From Bacteroidales bacterium (lineage in GTDB: Bacteria; Bacteroidota; Bacteroidia; Bacteroidales; UBA932): a DNA stretch of 9,825 nt. The translations under genes and the position numbers were made by a program. Positions within the stretch are counted from its first letter, which is position 1. The number at the start of each line of letters is the position of its first letter. Below, piece by piece: positions 1 through 5,445 of the stretch. The stretch is from positions 1-9,825 of the forward strand of contig JAGAAU010000172.1 of assembly GCA_017615135.1 (NCBI GenBank), written 5' to 3'. The notes under the pieces are model-generated. The model did no database searches, had not been told where the DNA came from, and was given only the letters and a program-made list of their open reading frames with translations.

Positions 1-235
1 AGAGGAAATGGAGCCGCTTACCGTGCGCGAAAAGGTTGAGATTGCACGCCGCCACCATGCCCTTTCGATAGAGGCGAATGGCCAGCCCAGGGGTATTTAT
101 GAGATGCGCCGCCACCTGTCCTGCTACTTCAAGGGGCTGCCGGATTTCAAAGAAACCAGAATCCGTATGGTTACAACCCTGGATGCGGATGAATTGTACG
201 GAATTCTTGACTATATTTGCGAACGATATGATTGA
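1..235 (+). CDS. dus: tRNA-dihydrouridine synthase, C-terminal end (partial)
   Basis: This is the last ~77 codons of a gene that begins left of the window; the frame is open from base 2, so the ATG at 8 is internal. The product would reduce specific uridines in tRNA to dihydrouridine, using FMN and NADPH, in the cytoplasm. Only the C-terminal helical tRNA-binding domain is visible: the stretch with MRRHLSCYFKGLPDFKETR (from about base 104) matches the MR(R/K)H..(W/Y)Y.(K/R)G(L/I) signature that follows the TIM barrel in DusB-type enzymes. The flavin-binding barrel and the catalytic Cys are outside the window, so which Dus class it belongs to (DusB-like most likely) is inferred. The stop TGA (233-235) lies inside the start of lpxK, an 8-base overlap that suggests one operon and translational coupling. 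Confidence 0.82.
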   Translation, partial: EEMEPLTVREKVEIARRHHALSIEANGQPRGIYEMRRHLSCYFKGLPDFKETRIRMVTTLDADELYGILDYICERYD

Positions 236-1319
236 TTACATCCTGCTTTTCCCATATTGGCTCGCGCTGAAGATCAGAGACGCCCGTTACAAGCGCAATA
301 AGGACAAGGCAGTCCGCACCGAGGTTCCCTCCGTCTGCGTAGGAAACATAACGGTGGGCGGAACAGGCAAGACTCCCCATGTAGAGATGATACTCCGCTT
401 GCTGCTGGGCAGCGACGAATGGGGTCTGAAGAACATCGCCGTGGTATCCCGCGGTTATAAGCGCCGGACAAAGGGCTGGTACGAAGTGCTGATGGACGAC
501 AGTTCTTTCCAGGGAGGAGACGAGCCGCTTCAGATAAAGAAAAAATTCCCCATCGCAAGGGTTGTGGCAGACGAGGACCGGGTGGAGGCCTGCGAGCGCC
601 TCTGCCATCCGACAGATTCGTCCGAACTTCCGGCGGATTATATAGTGCTGGACGATGCCTTCCAGTACCGCCGGCTGGAGGCCGACCTGAAGATAGTCCT
701 CATAGACTACAATCATCCGGTTCTGACCGATATGCTGCTGCCCCTGGGGCGCCTGCGCGACCTGCGCGAGCGCGTCCGCGACGCAGATATAATAATAGTG
801 AGCAAGTCTCCGGCAGGTATGGAGGACATTGAAAAGGAGGAGTTTGTGACCGAAATGGTGGGGCTTAAGGACTACGACCCTGCTGCCTGCACTGCAATGA
901 CACCGGCCGGGGAGCGCAAATCCGTATATTTCACCCGAATTGAGTATGGCCAGTGCGTGCCGGTGTTCTCGGTGTCAAACCCCAGGTACATCTACTCCAA
1001 GAAACTTGTCCTGTTCACCGGGATTGCCCGGAACATAGACCTGCGCAACCATATGTCCGACAATTACTCGATTATCCGCTGTTTCACCTTCCGGGACCAT
1101 CACGTGTTCAGCAGGTCGGACCTCCGCAGGATTCTGTCGGTCATCAAACATCACCCTACGGCGGCTCTCATCACCACCGAAAAAGACGCCCAGAGAATCC
1201 TGGACTGCAAGGCGGTGCCTGAGGCGCTGAAAGAGAGAATGTTCTACATCCCCGTGTCGGCGGTTTTCACCAATCGCGGGGAAGAAGAGAATTTCAAGGA
1301 CAGGATTTTTAGACCGTAA
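228..1319 (+). CDS. lpxK: Tetraacyldisaccharide 4'-kinase (lipid A biosynthesis)
   Basis: The product is 363 aa. LpxK phosphorylates the 4' position of the tetraacyl-disaccharide 1-phosphate precursor to make lipid IVA, at the inner face of the inner membrane. Visible: a hydrophobic N-terminal stretch (residues 1-14) as used for membrane association; Walker A GGTGKT (44-49) in the family context VGNITVGGTGKTP; SRGYKRR (74-80); GDEP (97-100); DDAFQYRRL (142-150); FRDHHVFSRSDL (288-299); TTEKDAQR (316-323). The length fits Bacteroidota LpxK. I chose ATG 228 over the longer frame from 78 because MIDYILLFPYWLAL is the normal LpxK N-terminus and the extra 50 residues are only dus in another frame. 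Oddity: the DD(G/A)FQHR motif has Tyr (147) where the family normally has His. The gene overlaps dus by 8 bases and its 3' end overlaps the convergent frr by 11 bases. No own promoter is seen. Confidence 0.95.
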   Translation: MIDYILLFPYWLALKIRDARYKRNKDKAVRTEVPSVCVGNITVGGTGKTPHVEMILRLLLGSDEWGLKNIAVVSRGYKRRTKGWYEVLMDDSSFQGGDEPLQIKKKFPIARVVADEDRVEACERLCHPTDSSELPADYIVLDDAFQYRRLEADLKIVLIDYNHPVLTDMLLPLGRLRDLRERVRDADIIIVSKSPAGMEDIEKEEFVTEMVGLKDYDPAACTAMTPAGERKSVYFTRIEYGQCVPVFSVSNPRYIYSKKLVLFTGIARNIDLRNHMSDNYSIIRCFTFRDHHVFSRSDLRRILSVIKHHPTAALITTEKDAQRILDCKAVPEALKERMFYIPVSAVFTNRGEEENFKDRIFRP

Positions 1320-1878
1320 GGATTTCTTTCTCCTTGGCGGCTACCAGTTCATCGACCTTGGCGATGTACTTGTCGGTTATTTTCTGAACTTCTTCTTCGG
1401 CTTCCTTTTCCGTATCTTCGGAAAGTCCGTCGTTCTTCTGGGCTTTGCGGAGGAGGTCCACTGCATCCCTGCGGTTGTTGCGCACTGCTATCTTGGTGTT
1501 CTCTCCCGAAGCTTTCGCCTTTTTGATAAGTTCCTTCCTGCGCTCTTCCGTGAGGGCGGGAACGGTGCAGCGGATGATTTCTCCGTTGTTCTGTGGGGTA
1601 AGCCCGATGTTGGCATCCATAATAGCCTTTTCTATGGCTCCGATGAGGCTTTTTTCCCACGGCTGGATGGCCAGTGTCTTGGCGTCTGGAGTAGTTATTG
1701 AAGAAATCTGCTGCAGGGGAGTGGGTGTGCCGTAATAATTCACGAACACATTCTTGAAAATATTGGGGTTGGCTTTGCCTACGCGGTAAGATTTGAGATC
1801 TTCCTCGAGGAAAGCAACGGCATCGCTCATCTTGGAGCCGGTGCCATCGAGAATGGTTTTGGCCTGTTCTGTCAACAT
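1309..1878 (-). CDS. frr: Ribosome recycling factor
   Basis: The product is 189 aa, the usual RRF size (about 185). With EF-G it splits the post-termination 70S complex so that the subunits can be reused. The three-helix-bundle domain I is seen in the N-terminal helix (residues 1-30, including the SYRVGKANPNIF region with the conserved Arg of the R(A/V)G(K/R)A(N/S)P motif) and in the C-terminal pair of helices, where the family run TEERRKELIKKAK and AVRNNRRDA are conserved. Domain II lies between (about 31-105, including YYGTPTPLQQISSI). The ATG sits one base after the pyrH stop, so it is almost certainly translated from the pyrH message, with no Shine-Dalgarno sequence. The 3' end overlaps lpxK on the other strand by 11 bases, and no terminator is visible between them. 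Confidence 0.97.
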   Translation of the reverse strand: MLTEQAKTILDGTGSKMSDAVAFLEEDLKSYRVGKANPNIFKNVFVNYYGTPTPLQQISSITTPDAKTLAIQPWEKSLIGAIEKAIMDANIGLTPQNNGEIIRCTVPALTEERRKELIKKAKASGENTKIAVRNNRRDAVDLLRKAQKNDGLSEDTEKEAEEEVQKITDKYIAKVDELVAAKEKEILTV

Positions 1879-1879
1879 A

Positions 1880-2584
1880 TTATGCGTGTACTATTGTTCC
1901 TGTGTCTTTACCCTCCAGAACCTCTTCCAGGGCTCCTTCGGCATTTATGTCGAAAACTACGATGGGTACCGGCCCCTGCTCGCAGAGGGCGAAGGCAGTG
2001 CGGTCCATCACTCCCAGGCGCTCGTCAAGAGCCCGCTGGAAACTCAGTTCCCTGTATTTTACCGCAGTGGGATCCTTCTCCGGATCTGCGCTGTATACGC
2101 CGTCTACCCTGGTGCCCTTCAGAAGGGCCTCTGCATTCAGTTCGAGGGCTCTGAGGGCCGCTCCTGAATCGGTGGAGAAATAGGGATTGCCGGTGCCTCC
2201 GGAAATAAGGGCGACACCCCCGCGCTCCAGCAGTTTCTGCGCCTCCTCCCGGCCGTAGTAGCGAGCTATCGGCTCCATGGGGATGGCTGTGAAAACTTCG
2301 GCCTCTACTCCCTCGGAGCGGATTGCCCCGGCGAGTGCGAGAGAATTGATTACTGTGGCGAGCATGCCCATGCGGTCCCCGGTAACACGGTCGAAGCCTT
2401 TCCCGACTCCCTGCAGCCCCCTGAAAATGTTGCCGCCGCCGTTTACTATGGCAATCTGGTAACCTTTCTTTACAGCAGATGCTATCATGGCTGCGAATCT
2501 AGCGAGGCTTTTCTCGTCTATTCCCTTTCCGGCGGGGCCTCCAAGGCTTTCTCCGCTAAGTTTCAGCAAAACTCTTTTATACAT
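1880..2584 (-). CDS. pyrH: UMP kinase (uridylate kinase)
   Basis: The product is 234 aa, the typical length for bacterial hexameric UMP kinase of the amino-acid kinase fold. It phosphorylates UMP to UDP in pyrimidine nucleotide supply. Visible motifs: KLSGESLGG (8-16) for phosphate binding; VNGGGNIFRG (47-56); DRMGMLATVIN (70-80), the UMP-binding helix; GGTGNPYFSTDSGAALRALE (129-148), the signature of this family; and KGTRVDGVYSADP (156-168), the nucleotide-binding loop. The ATG is 23 or so bases from the predicted transcription start. It is first in a two-gene pyrH-frr operon. In many bacteria the order is rpsB-tsf-pyrH-frr on one strand; here pyrH-frr points away from rpsB-tsf and is separated from it by frdC and rplM-rpsI. 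Confidence 0.97.
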   Translation of the reverse strand: MYKRVLLKLSGESLGGPAGKGIDEKSLARFAAMIASAVKKGYQIAIVNGGGNIFRGLQGVGKGFDRVTGDRMGMLATVINSLALAGAIRSEGVEAEVFTAIPMEPIARYYGREEAQKLLERGGVALISGGTGNPYFSTDSGAALRALELNAEALLKGTRVDGVYSADPEKDPTAVKYRELSFQRALDERLGVMDRTAFALCEQGPVPIVVFDINAEGALEEVLEGKDTGTIVHA

Positions 2585-2613
2585 TGCACCAGTGTCTGAT
2601 TTTTGGGTGAAGA

Positions 2614-2645
2614 CAAAATTACCGGAAAATTATGAAACTTGCAAG
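2614..2645 (-). promoter_or_regulatory. Bacteroidota-type promoter of pyrH-frr
   Basis: Read on the minus strand, CTTG (2645-2642), 20 bases, then TAATTTTG (2621-2614) fits the Bacteroidota housekeeping consensus TTTG-N19-21-TAnnTTTG. Transcription would start near 2605-2609, leaving a leader of roughly 20-25 bases before the pyrH ATG at 2584. There is no Shine-Dalgarno sequence, as is normal for the phylum. Confidence 0.7.
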
Positions 2646-2661
2646 AAACGGCGTATATTTG
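2631..2661 (+). promoter_or_regulatory. Bacteroidota-type promoter of frdC
   Basis: TATATTTG (2654-2661) matches the -7 consensus TAnnTTTG exactly. The -33 element is weaker: TATG at 2631-2634 with a 19-base spacer. The start would be near 2666-2669, 15-18 bases before the frdC ATG. This promoter overlaps the pyrH promoter on the opposite strand (2614-2645), so the two -33 regions share DNA. Confidence 0.6.
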
Positions 2662-2683
2662 CCAATCCAAAACCACTTAAACG

Positions 2684-3412
2684 ATGTTTATATTCAATTC
2701 ATCCATCGGAAAGAAGTTCGTCCAGGCGGTGAGCGGTGCTTTCCTTATCATTTTCCTCCTCCTGCACGGTACAATCAATTTCTTTTCCGTCATAGATTCC
2801 TTCATGGGTACTTACGGGTCTGTCCAGAACGATGAGGCTCTCTTCTCCGAAGGAGACGGTCTGTTCAAACTCGGCTGCGACTTCATGTCCACTCCCGTGA
2901 TAGACATTATGGTTCCCATCCTGGCACTCGGCCTTCTGGTGCACGTGCTTTACGGCTGCTTCCTTACCTGGCAGAACCTCCGCGCACGCGGCGGTGTAAA
3001 GAGGTATGAGGTTTCCAGCCGCGCCGCTGCAGATTCCTGGTCTGCAAGGAACATGTTCGTGCTAGGAATCATCATCTGCGGTTTTGTAGGCTTCCATCTC
3101 TTCCATTTCTGGGCAAAGATGCAGCTGCCGGAGATGTTTGGAATCGGCAATTTCGAGAACAATCCCTACCTGCTGCTTAACCTGACTTTCAAGCCCTGGT
3201 GGATGGTTGCCCTCTATCTTGTCTGGTTCTGCGCAATCTGGTTCCATCTTAACCACGGATTCTGGAGCATGCTGCAGACCGTAGGCTGGAACGGAAGCGT
3301 CTGGTTCAAGAGGATAAAGGTGATTTCCGTGATTGTTTCGACCATTATCGTCCTGCTCTTCATTGCAACTGCGATAAACGCTTTCGTACAGGCAAATTTC
3401 CTTGCTGCCTGA
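2684..3412 (+). CDS. frdC: Fumarate reductase / succinate dehydrogenase cytochrome b subunit (B-type, di-heme)
   Basis: The product is 242 aa and is the membrane anchor that binds two b hemes and exchanges electrons with menaquinone for the flavoprotein and iron-sulfur subunits. Five hydrophobic segments are seen, near residues 13-35, 72-95, 123-145, 171-190 and 213-236, the five-helix layout of type B enzymes. The four heme-ligand histidines of the family are best matched by H28 (LLLHG), H87 (LLVHVLYG), H138 or H141 (GFHLFHFW) and H188 or H191 (WFHLNHGFW). The start MFIFNSSIGKK is the usual one for Bacteroidota. Oddity: in Bacteroides this gene leads a frdC-frdA-frdB operon, but here it is followed by ribosomal genes and no frdA or frdB is in the window. 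The subunits may be encoded elsewhere. It could equally be named sdhC. Confidence 0.93.
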   Translation: MFIFNSSIGKKFVQAVSGAFLIIFLLLHGTINFFSVIDSFMGTYGSVQNDEALFSEGDGLFKLGCDFMSTPVIDIMVPILALGLLVHVLYGCFLTWQNLRARGGVKRYEVSSRAAADSWSARNMFVLGIIICGFVGFHLFHFWAKMQLPEMFGIGNFENNPYLLLNLTFKPWWMVALYLVWFCAIWFHLNHGFWSMLQTVGWNGSVWFKRIKVISVIVSTIIVLLFIATAINAFVQANFLAA

Positions 3413-3427
3413 GAAAGTCGGCCAGCG

Positions 3428-3443
3428 TTTGGTTATAACCAAA
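3428..3443. promoter_or_regulatory. Perfect 16-bp palindrome over the rplM -33 element (possible operator)
   Basis: TTTGGTTATAACCAAA is a perfect two-fold symmetric sequence. Its first four bases are the -33 TTTG of the rplM promoter and the rest occupies the spacer, a place where a dimeric repressor would block RNA polymerase. It could also form a 6-bp hairpin with a TATA loop in the frdC 3' untranslated RNA. An operator role is inference; the symmetry itself is directly seen. Confidence 0.4.
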
Positions 3444-3459
3444 AAAATTTCTACCTTTG
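3428..3459 (+). promoter_or_regulatory. Bacteroidota-type promoter of the rplM-rpsI(-rpsB-tsf) cluster
   Basis: TTTG (3428-3431), exactly 20 bases, then TACCTTTG (3452-3459) is a full match to the consensus TTTG-N19-21-TAnnTTTG. Transcription should start around 3463-3468, giving a leader of about 55 bases before the GTG start of rplM. The leader ends in a very A/T-rich stretch (3485-3515), typical of strongly translated Bacteroidota r-protein genes that lack a Shine-Dalgarno sequence. Confidence 0.78.
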
Positions 3460-3494
3460 CGGCCCCTATGTTTTGTAGGGATCGCAATTTTTTT
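3457..3494 (+). terminator. Rho-independent terminator of frdC, overlapping the rplM promoter
   Basis: TTGCG (3457-3461) pairs with CGCAA (3483-3487) and CCCTA (3464-3468) pairs with TAGGG (3476-3480). Between the two helices there is one G·U pair and one C/A mismatch; the loop is 7 bases. Seven T residues (3488-3494) follow the stem at once. This is a full terminator for RNA coming from frdC. RNA started at the rplM promoter (-7 box 3452-3459) would lack the outer left arm and could form only the inner 5-bp hairpin. Confidence 0.6.
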
Positions 3495-3520
3495 GTATTA
3501 ACTAATTAAAGATCAAGACA

Positions 3521-3973
3521 GTGGACACACAAAGCTACAAAACTGTATCTCTCAACAAGGGAACAGTAGACAAGAAGTGGGTGGTCATTGACGCTACAGA
3601 TCTCGCTCTTGGTCGTCTTGCGGCAAGGGTTGCTCTCGTCCTCAGGGGCAAGAACAAGCCCGGCTTCACTCCTCACGTAGACTGCGGAGACAATGTAATC
3701 GTAGTCAATGCAGAGAAGGTAGCCCTCAGCGGCAAGAAGATGACCGACCGGGTGTACACCAGGTATACCGGATACCCCGGCGGACAGAGGTTCACCACTC
3801 CCAAGGAGATTCTCGCGAAGAGACCCACCGAACTTGTAAGGAGAGCTGTTAAGGGTATGCTCCCCAAGACCCGCCTTGGCAGTGCAATCCTCGGCAACCT
3901 GTTCATCTATGCAGGCCCCGAGCATCCGCACCAGGCTCAGAACCCTAAAGAAATCAAGTTAAACGAAATCTAA
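3521..3973 (+). CDS. rplM: 50S ribosomal protein L13 (uL13)
   Basis: The product is 150 aa and binds 23S rRNA early in large-subunit assembly. Family stretches seen: WVVIDATDLALGRLAARVA (20-38), LRGKNKPGFTPHVDCGDNV (41-59), KVALSGKKMTDRVYTRYTG (66-84), YPGGQRFTT (85-93) and VRRAVKGMLPKTRLG (107-121). The start codon is GTG at 3521. It is chosen because the resulting N-terminus (M)DTQSYKTVS is the one shared by Bacteroidota L13 proteins and no in-frame ATG offers an alternative before the conserved core. The gene is first in rplM-rpsI, with 9 bases to rpsI. The 5' leader is structured (see terminator entry). Confidence 0.97.
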   Translation: MDTQSYKTVSLNKGTVDKKWVVIDATDLALGRLAARVALVLRGKNKPGFTPHVDCGDNVIVVNAEKVALSGKKMTDRVYTRYTGYPGGQRFTTPKEILAKRPTELVRRAVKGMLPKTRLGSAILGNLFIYAGPEHPHQAQNPKEIKLNEI

Positions 3974-3982
3974 GAAGAGTAA

Positions 3983-4372
3983 ATGGAACAGACAAACGCC
4001 CTTGGAAGACGCAAGGCAGCTGTTGCCCGTGTTTATCTCTCCGCCGGAAAAGGCAACATCACCATTAACGACAGGCCTCTCGATGAGTATTTTGCCCTCG
4101 AGTCCCTCCGTTATATCGTGAACCAGCCTTTCGAGGTTGCCGGTGCAGCCGGCCAGTTCGATGTTAAAGTCACCGTTGTAGGTGGCGGTATCAAAGGACA
4201 GGCTGAGGCTATCAGGCTCGGTATCTCCCGTGCACTTTGCGAGATAGACGCTGAGGCTTGGCGTCCCGCGCTCAAGGCCGCCGGTTTCCTCACCCGCGAT
4301 GCCCGCGAGGTAGAGCGCAAGAAACCTGGTCAGCCCGGTGCACGCAGACGCTTCCAGTTCAGCAAGCGTTAG
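3983..4372 (+). CDS. rpsI: 30S ribosomal protein S9 (uS9)
   Basis: The product is 129 aa; S9 sits in the 30S head and its C-terminal tail reaches the P-site tRNA. Seen: the N-terminal [14 protein letters not shown] (6-19), the family signature [19 protein letters not shown] (67-85), and the basic tail [17 protein letters not shown] (113-129) with the invariant final Lys-Arg. The gene begins 9 bases after the rplM stop, with a GAAGAG stretch in between that may act as a weak ribosome site. It is the standard partner of rplM. Confidence 0.97.
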   Translation: MEQTNALGRRKAAVARVYLSAGKGNITINDRPLDEYFALESLRYIVNQPFEVAGAAGQFDVKVTVVGGGIKGQAEAIRLGISRALCEIDAEAWRPALKAAGFLTRDAREVERKKPGQPGARRRFQFSKR

Positions 4373-4553
4373 TATTAGCTGCATTTGCGGCACGGCAGTG
4401 GTAATAATAAATCGCCCCTTTGCGGCGGTTCCACTGACGCGGAAAAGGTCAGAGACTGACAAACTTTGATGCCACTACCCTGGCCTTGAAGAAAAGAGAC
4501 CGGAAAGGGCGCAGGCCCGCCGGAAAATGATTAACAAATCAGAGAACAAAAAA
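4373..4553 (+). promoter_or_regulatory. Structured 181-nt leader between rpsI and rpsB (candidate S2 autoregulatory region)
   Basis: This gap holds no gene but several perfect pairings. Hairpin A: CAGTGG (4396-4401) with CCACTG (4431-4436), extended by two more pairs past one mismatch (4393-4439), and with a possible inner CGCC/GGCG hairpin (4413-4416/4424-4427). Hairpin B: GTCAG-AGA-CTGAC (4448-4460). Hairpin C: CCGG (4500-4503) with CCGG (4520-4523), enclosing GGGC-GCAG-GCCC (4507-4518), ending 30 bases before the rpsB ATG. AGTGG (4397-4401) can also pair with CCACT at 4472-4476, so two folds compete. None is followed by a T run, so these are not simple terminators. rpsB is known to be autoregulated by S2 through leader RNA in other bacteria; that role here is inferred. 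TTTGCGGC occurs twice (4384, 4419), perhaps as weak -7 boxes. Confidence 0.5.
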
Positions 4554-5414
4554 ATGTCAAGAACAAATTTCCAAGAATTGCTTGATGCAGGTGTACACTT
4601 CGGACATCTGGCAAGAAAGTGGAACCCCAAGATGGCTCCCTATATCTTCGACCAGAAGAACGGAATACACGTTATAGACCTGCACAAGACCATCGTCAAG
4701 ATTGACGAGGCGGCCGAGGAGATGAAGATGCTCGCAAAGTCGGGCCGCAAGATCCTCTTCGTCGCCACAAAGAAACAGGCGAAGGATGTTGTCTCGGAGA
4801 AGGCTGCGGCAGTTAACATGCCGTCCGTAACCGAGAGGTGGGCAGGTGGTATGCTTACCAACTTCCCTACTATCCGCAAGGCCATCAAGAAGATGAGCAC
4901 CATAGATAAGATGAAGGAAGACGGCACCTACGAGAAGCTCGCAAAGCGCGAGAGGCTGCAGGTAGACCGCCAGAGGGCAAAGCTGGAGAAGAACCTTGGT
5001 TCTATCCGCGATATGTCCCGCCTCCCTTCAGCACTGTTCGTGGTGGACATTCAGAAGGAAGCCAACGCAGTAAAAGAAGCGAATCGTCTTAACATTCCGG
5101 TTTTCGCTATGGTTGATACTTGTTGCGATCCTACACCGATTGATTATGTGATTCCGGCAAACGACGACGCTACGAAGTCTATCGAATGCGTAGTGGACGC
5201 TCTCTGCAAAGCTATCCAGGAAGGTCTTGAAGAGCGCAAGCTCGAGAAGGACAAGGAAGTAGTGGCCGAGGAAGAGGTTGAAAACGAACCCAAGGTTGCC
5301 ACCAAGAAGCTCCGTTCCCGCAAGACTGCGGTCAAGGCTGAGGCCGAAGCTGAGGCTCCTGCTGAGGAAGCAGCTCCTGCAGAGGCTCCCGTTGAGGAGA
5401 CTCCCGCCGAGTAA
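4554..5414 (+). CDS. rpsB: 30S ribosomal protein S2 (uS2)
   Basis: The product is 286 aa. S2 joins the small subunit late, at the head-body junction, and helps recruit S1. The core (1-230) is typical: MSRTNFQELLDAGVHFGHL, RKWNPKMAPYIF (21-32), NGIHVIDLHKT (36-46), LFVATKKQAKD (68-78), ERWAGGMLTNFPTIRKAIKK (94-113), LPSALFVVDI (157-166) and IPANDDATKSI (200-210). I chose ATG 4554 rather than 4527 because MSRTNF is the conserved Bacteroidota start; the nine residues before it look like leader. Residues 231-286 form a charged tail ending in an Ala/Glu/Pro low-complexity run (262-286), encoded by imperfect GCTCCTGCTGAGG-like repeats. Such tails vary between species. tsf follows after 31 bases. 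Confidence 0.97.
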   Translation: MSRTNFQELLDAGVHFGHLARKWNPKMAPYIFDQKNGIHVIDLHKTIVKIDEAAEEMKMLAKSGRKILFVATKKQAKDVVSEKAAAVNMPSVTERWAGGMLTNFPTIRKAIKKMSTIDKMKEDGTYEKLAKRERLQVDRQRAKLEKNLGSIRDMSRLPSALFVVDIQKEANAVKEANRLNIPVFAMVDTCCDPTPIDYVIPANDDATKSIECVVDALCKAIQEGLEERKLEKDKEVVAEEEVENEPKVATKKLRSRKTAVKAEAEAEAPAEEAAPAEAPVEETPAE

Positions 5415-5445
5415 TTGTTCCGTTTATAATTAAATAGAAAGTTTT

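Noticed and set aside
78..227. 50-residue N-terminal extension of LpxK
   Set aside because: This stretch is the dus coding sequence in another frame; LpxK homologs start at MIDYILLFPY-like sequence.
171..716. 181-codon minus-strand frame opposite lpxK, and a 94-codon one at 274-558
   Set aside because: Both are shadows of lpxK codon structure; the translations look like no known protein.
3506..3931. Minus-strand frame of 141 codons opposite rplM
   Set aside because: Antisense shadow of L13; no family resemblance.
4527..4553. Nine-residue extension of S2 from ATG 4527
   Set aside because: The conserved S2 start MSRTNF is at 4554; the extra residues are not family-like. A short leader peptide cannot be excluded but has no stop before rpsB.
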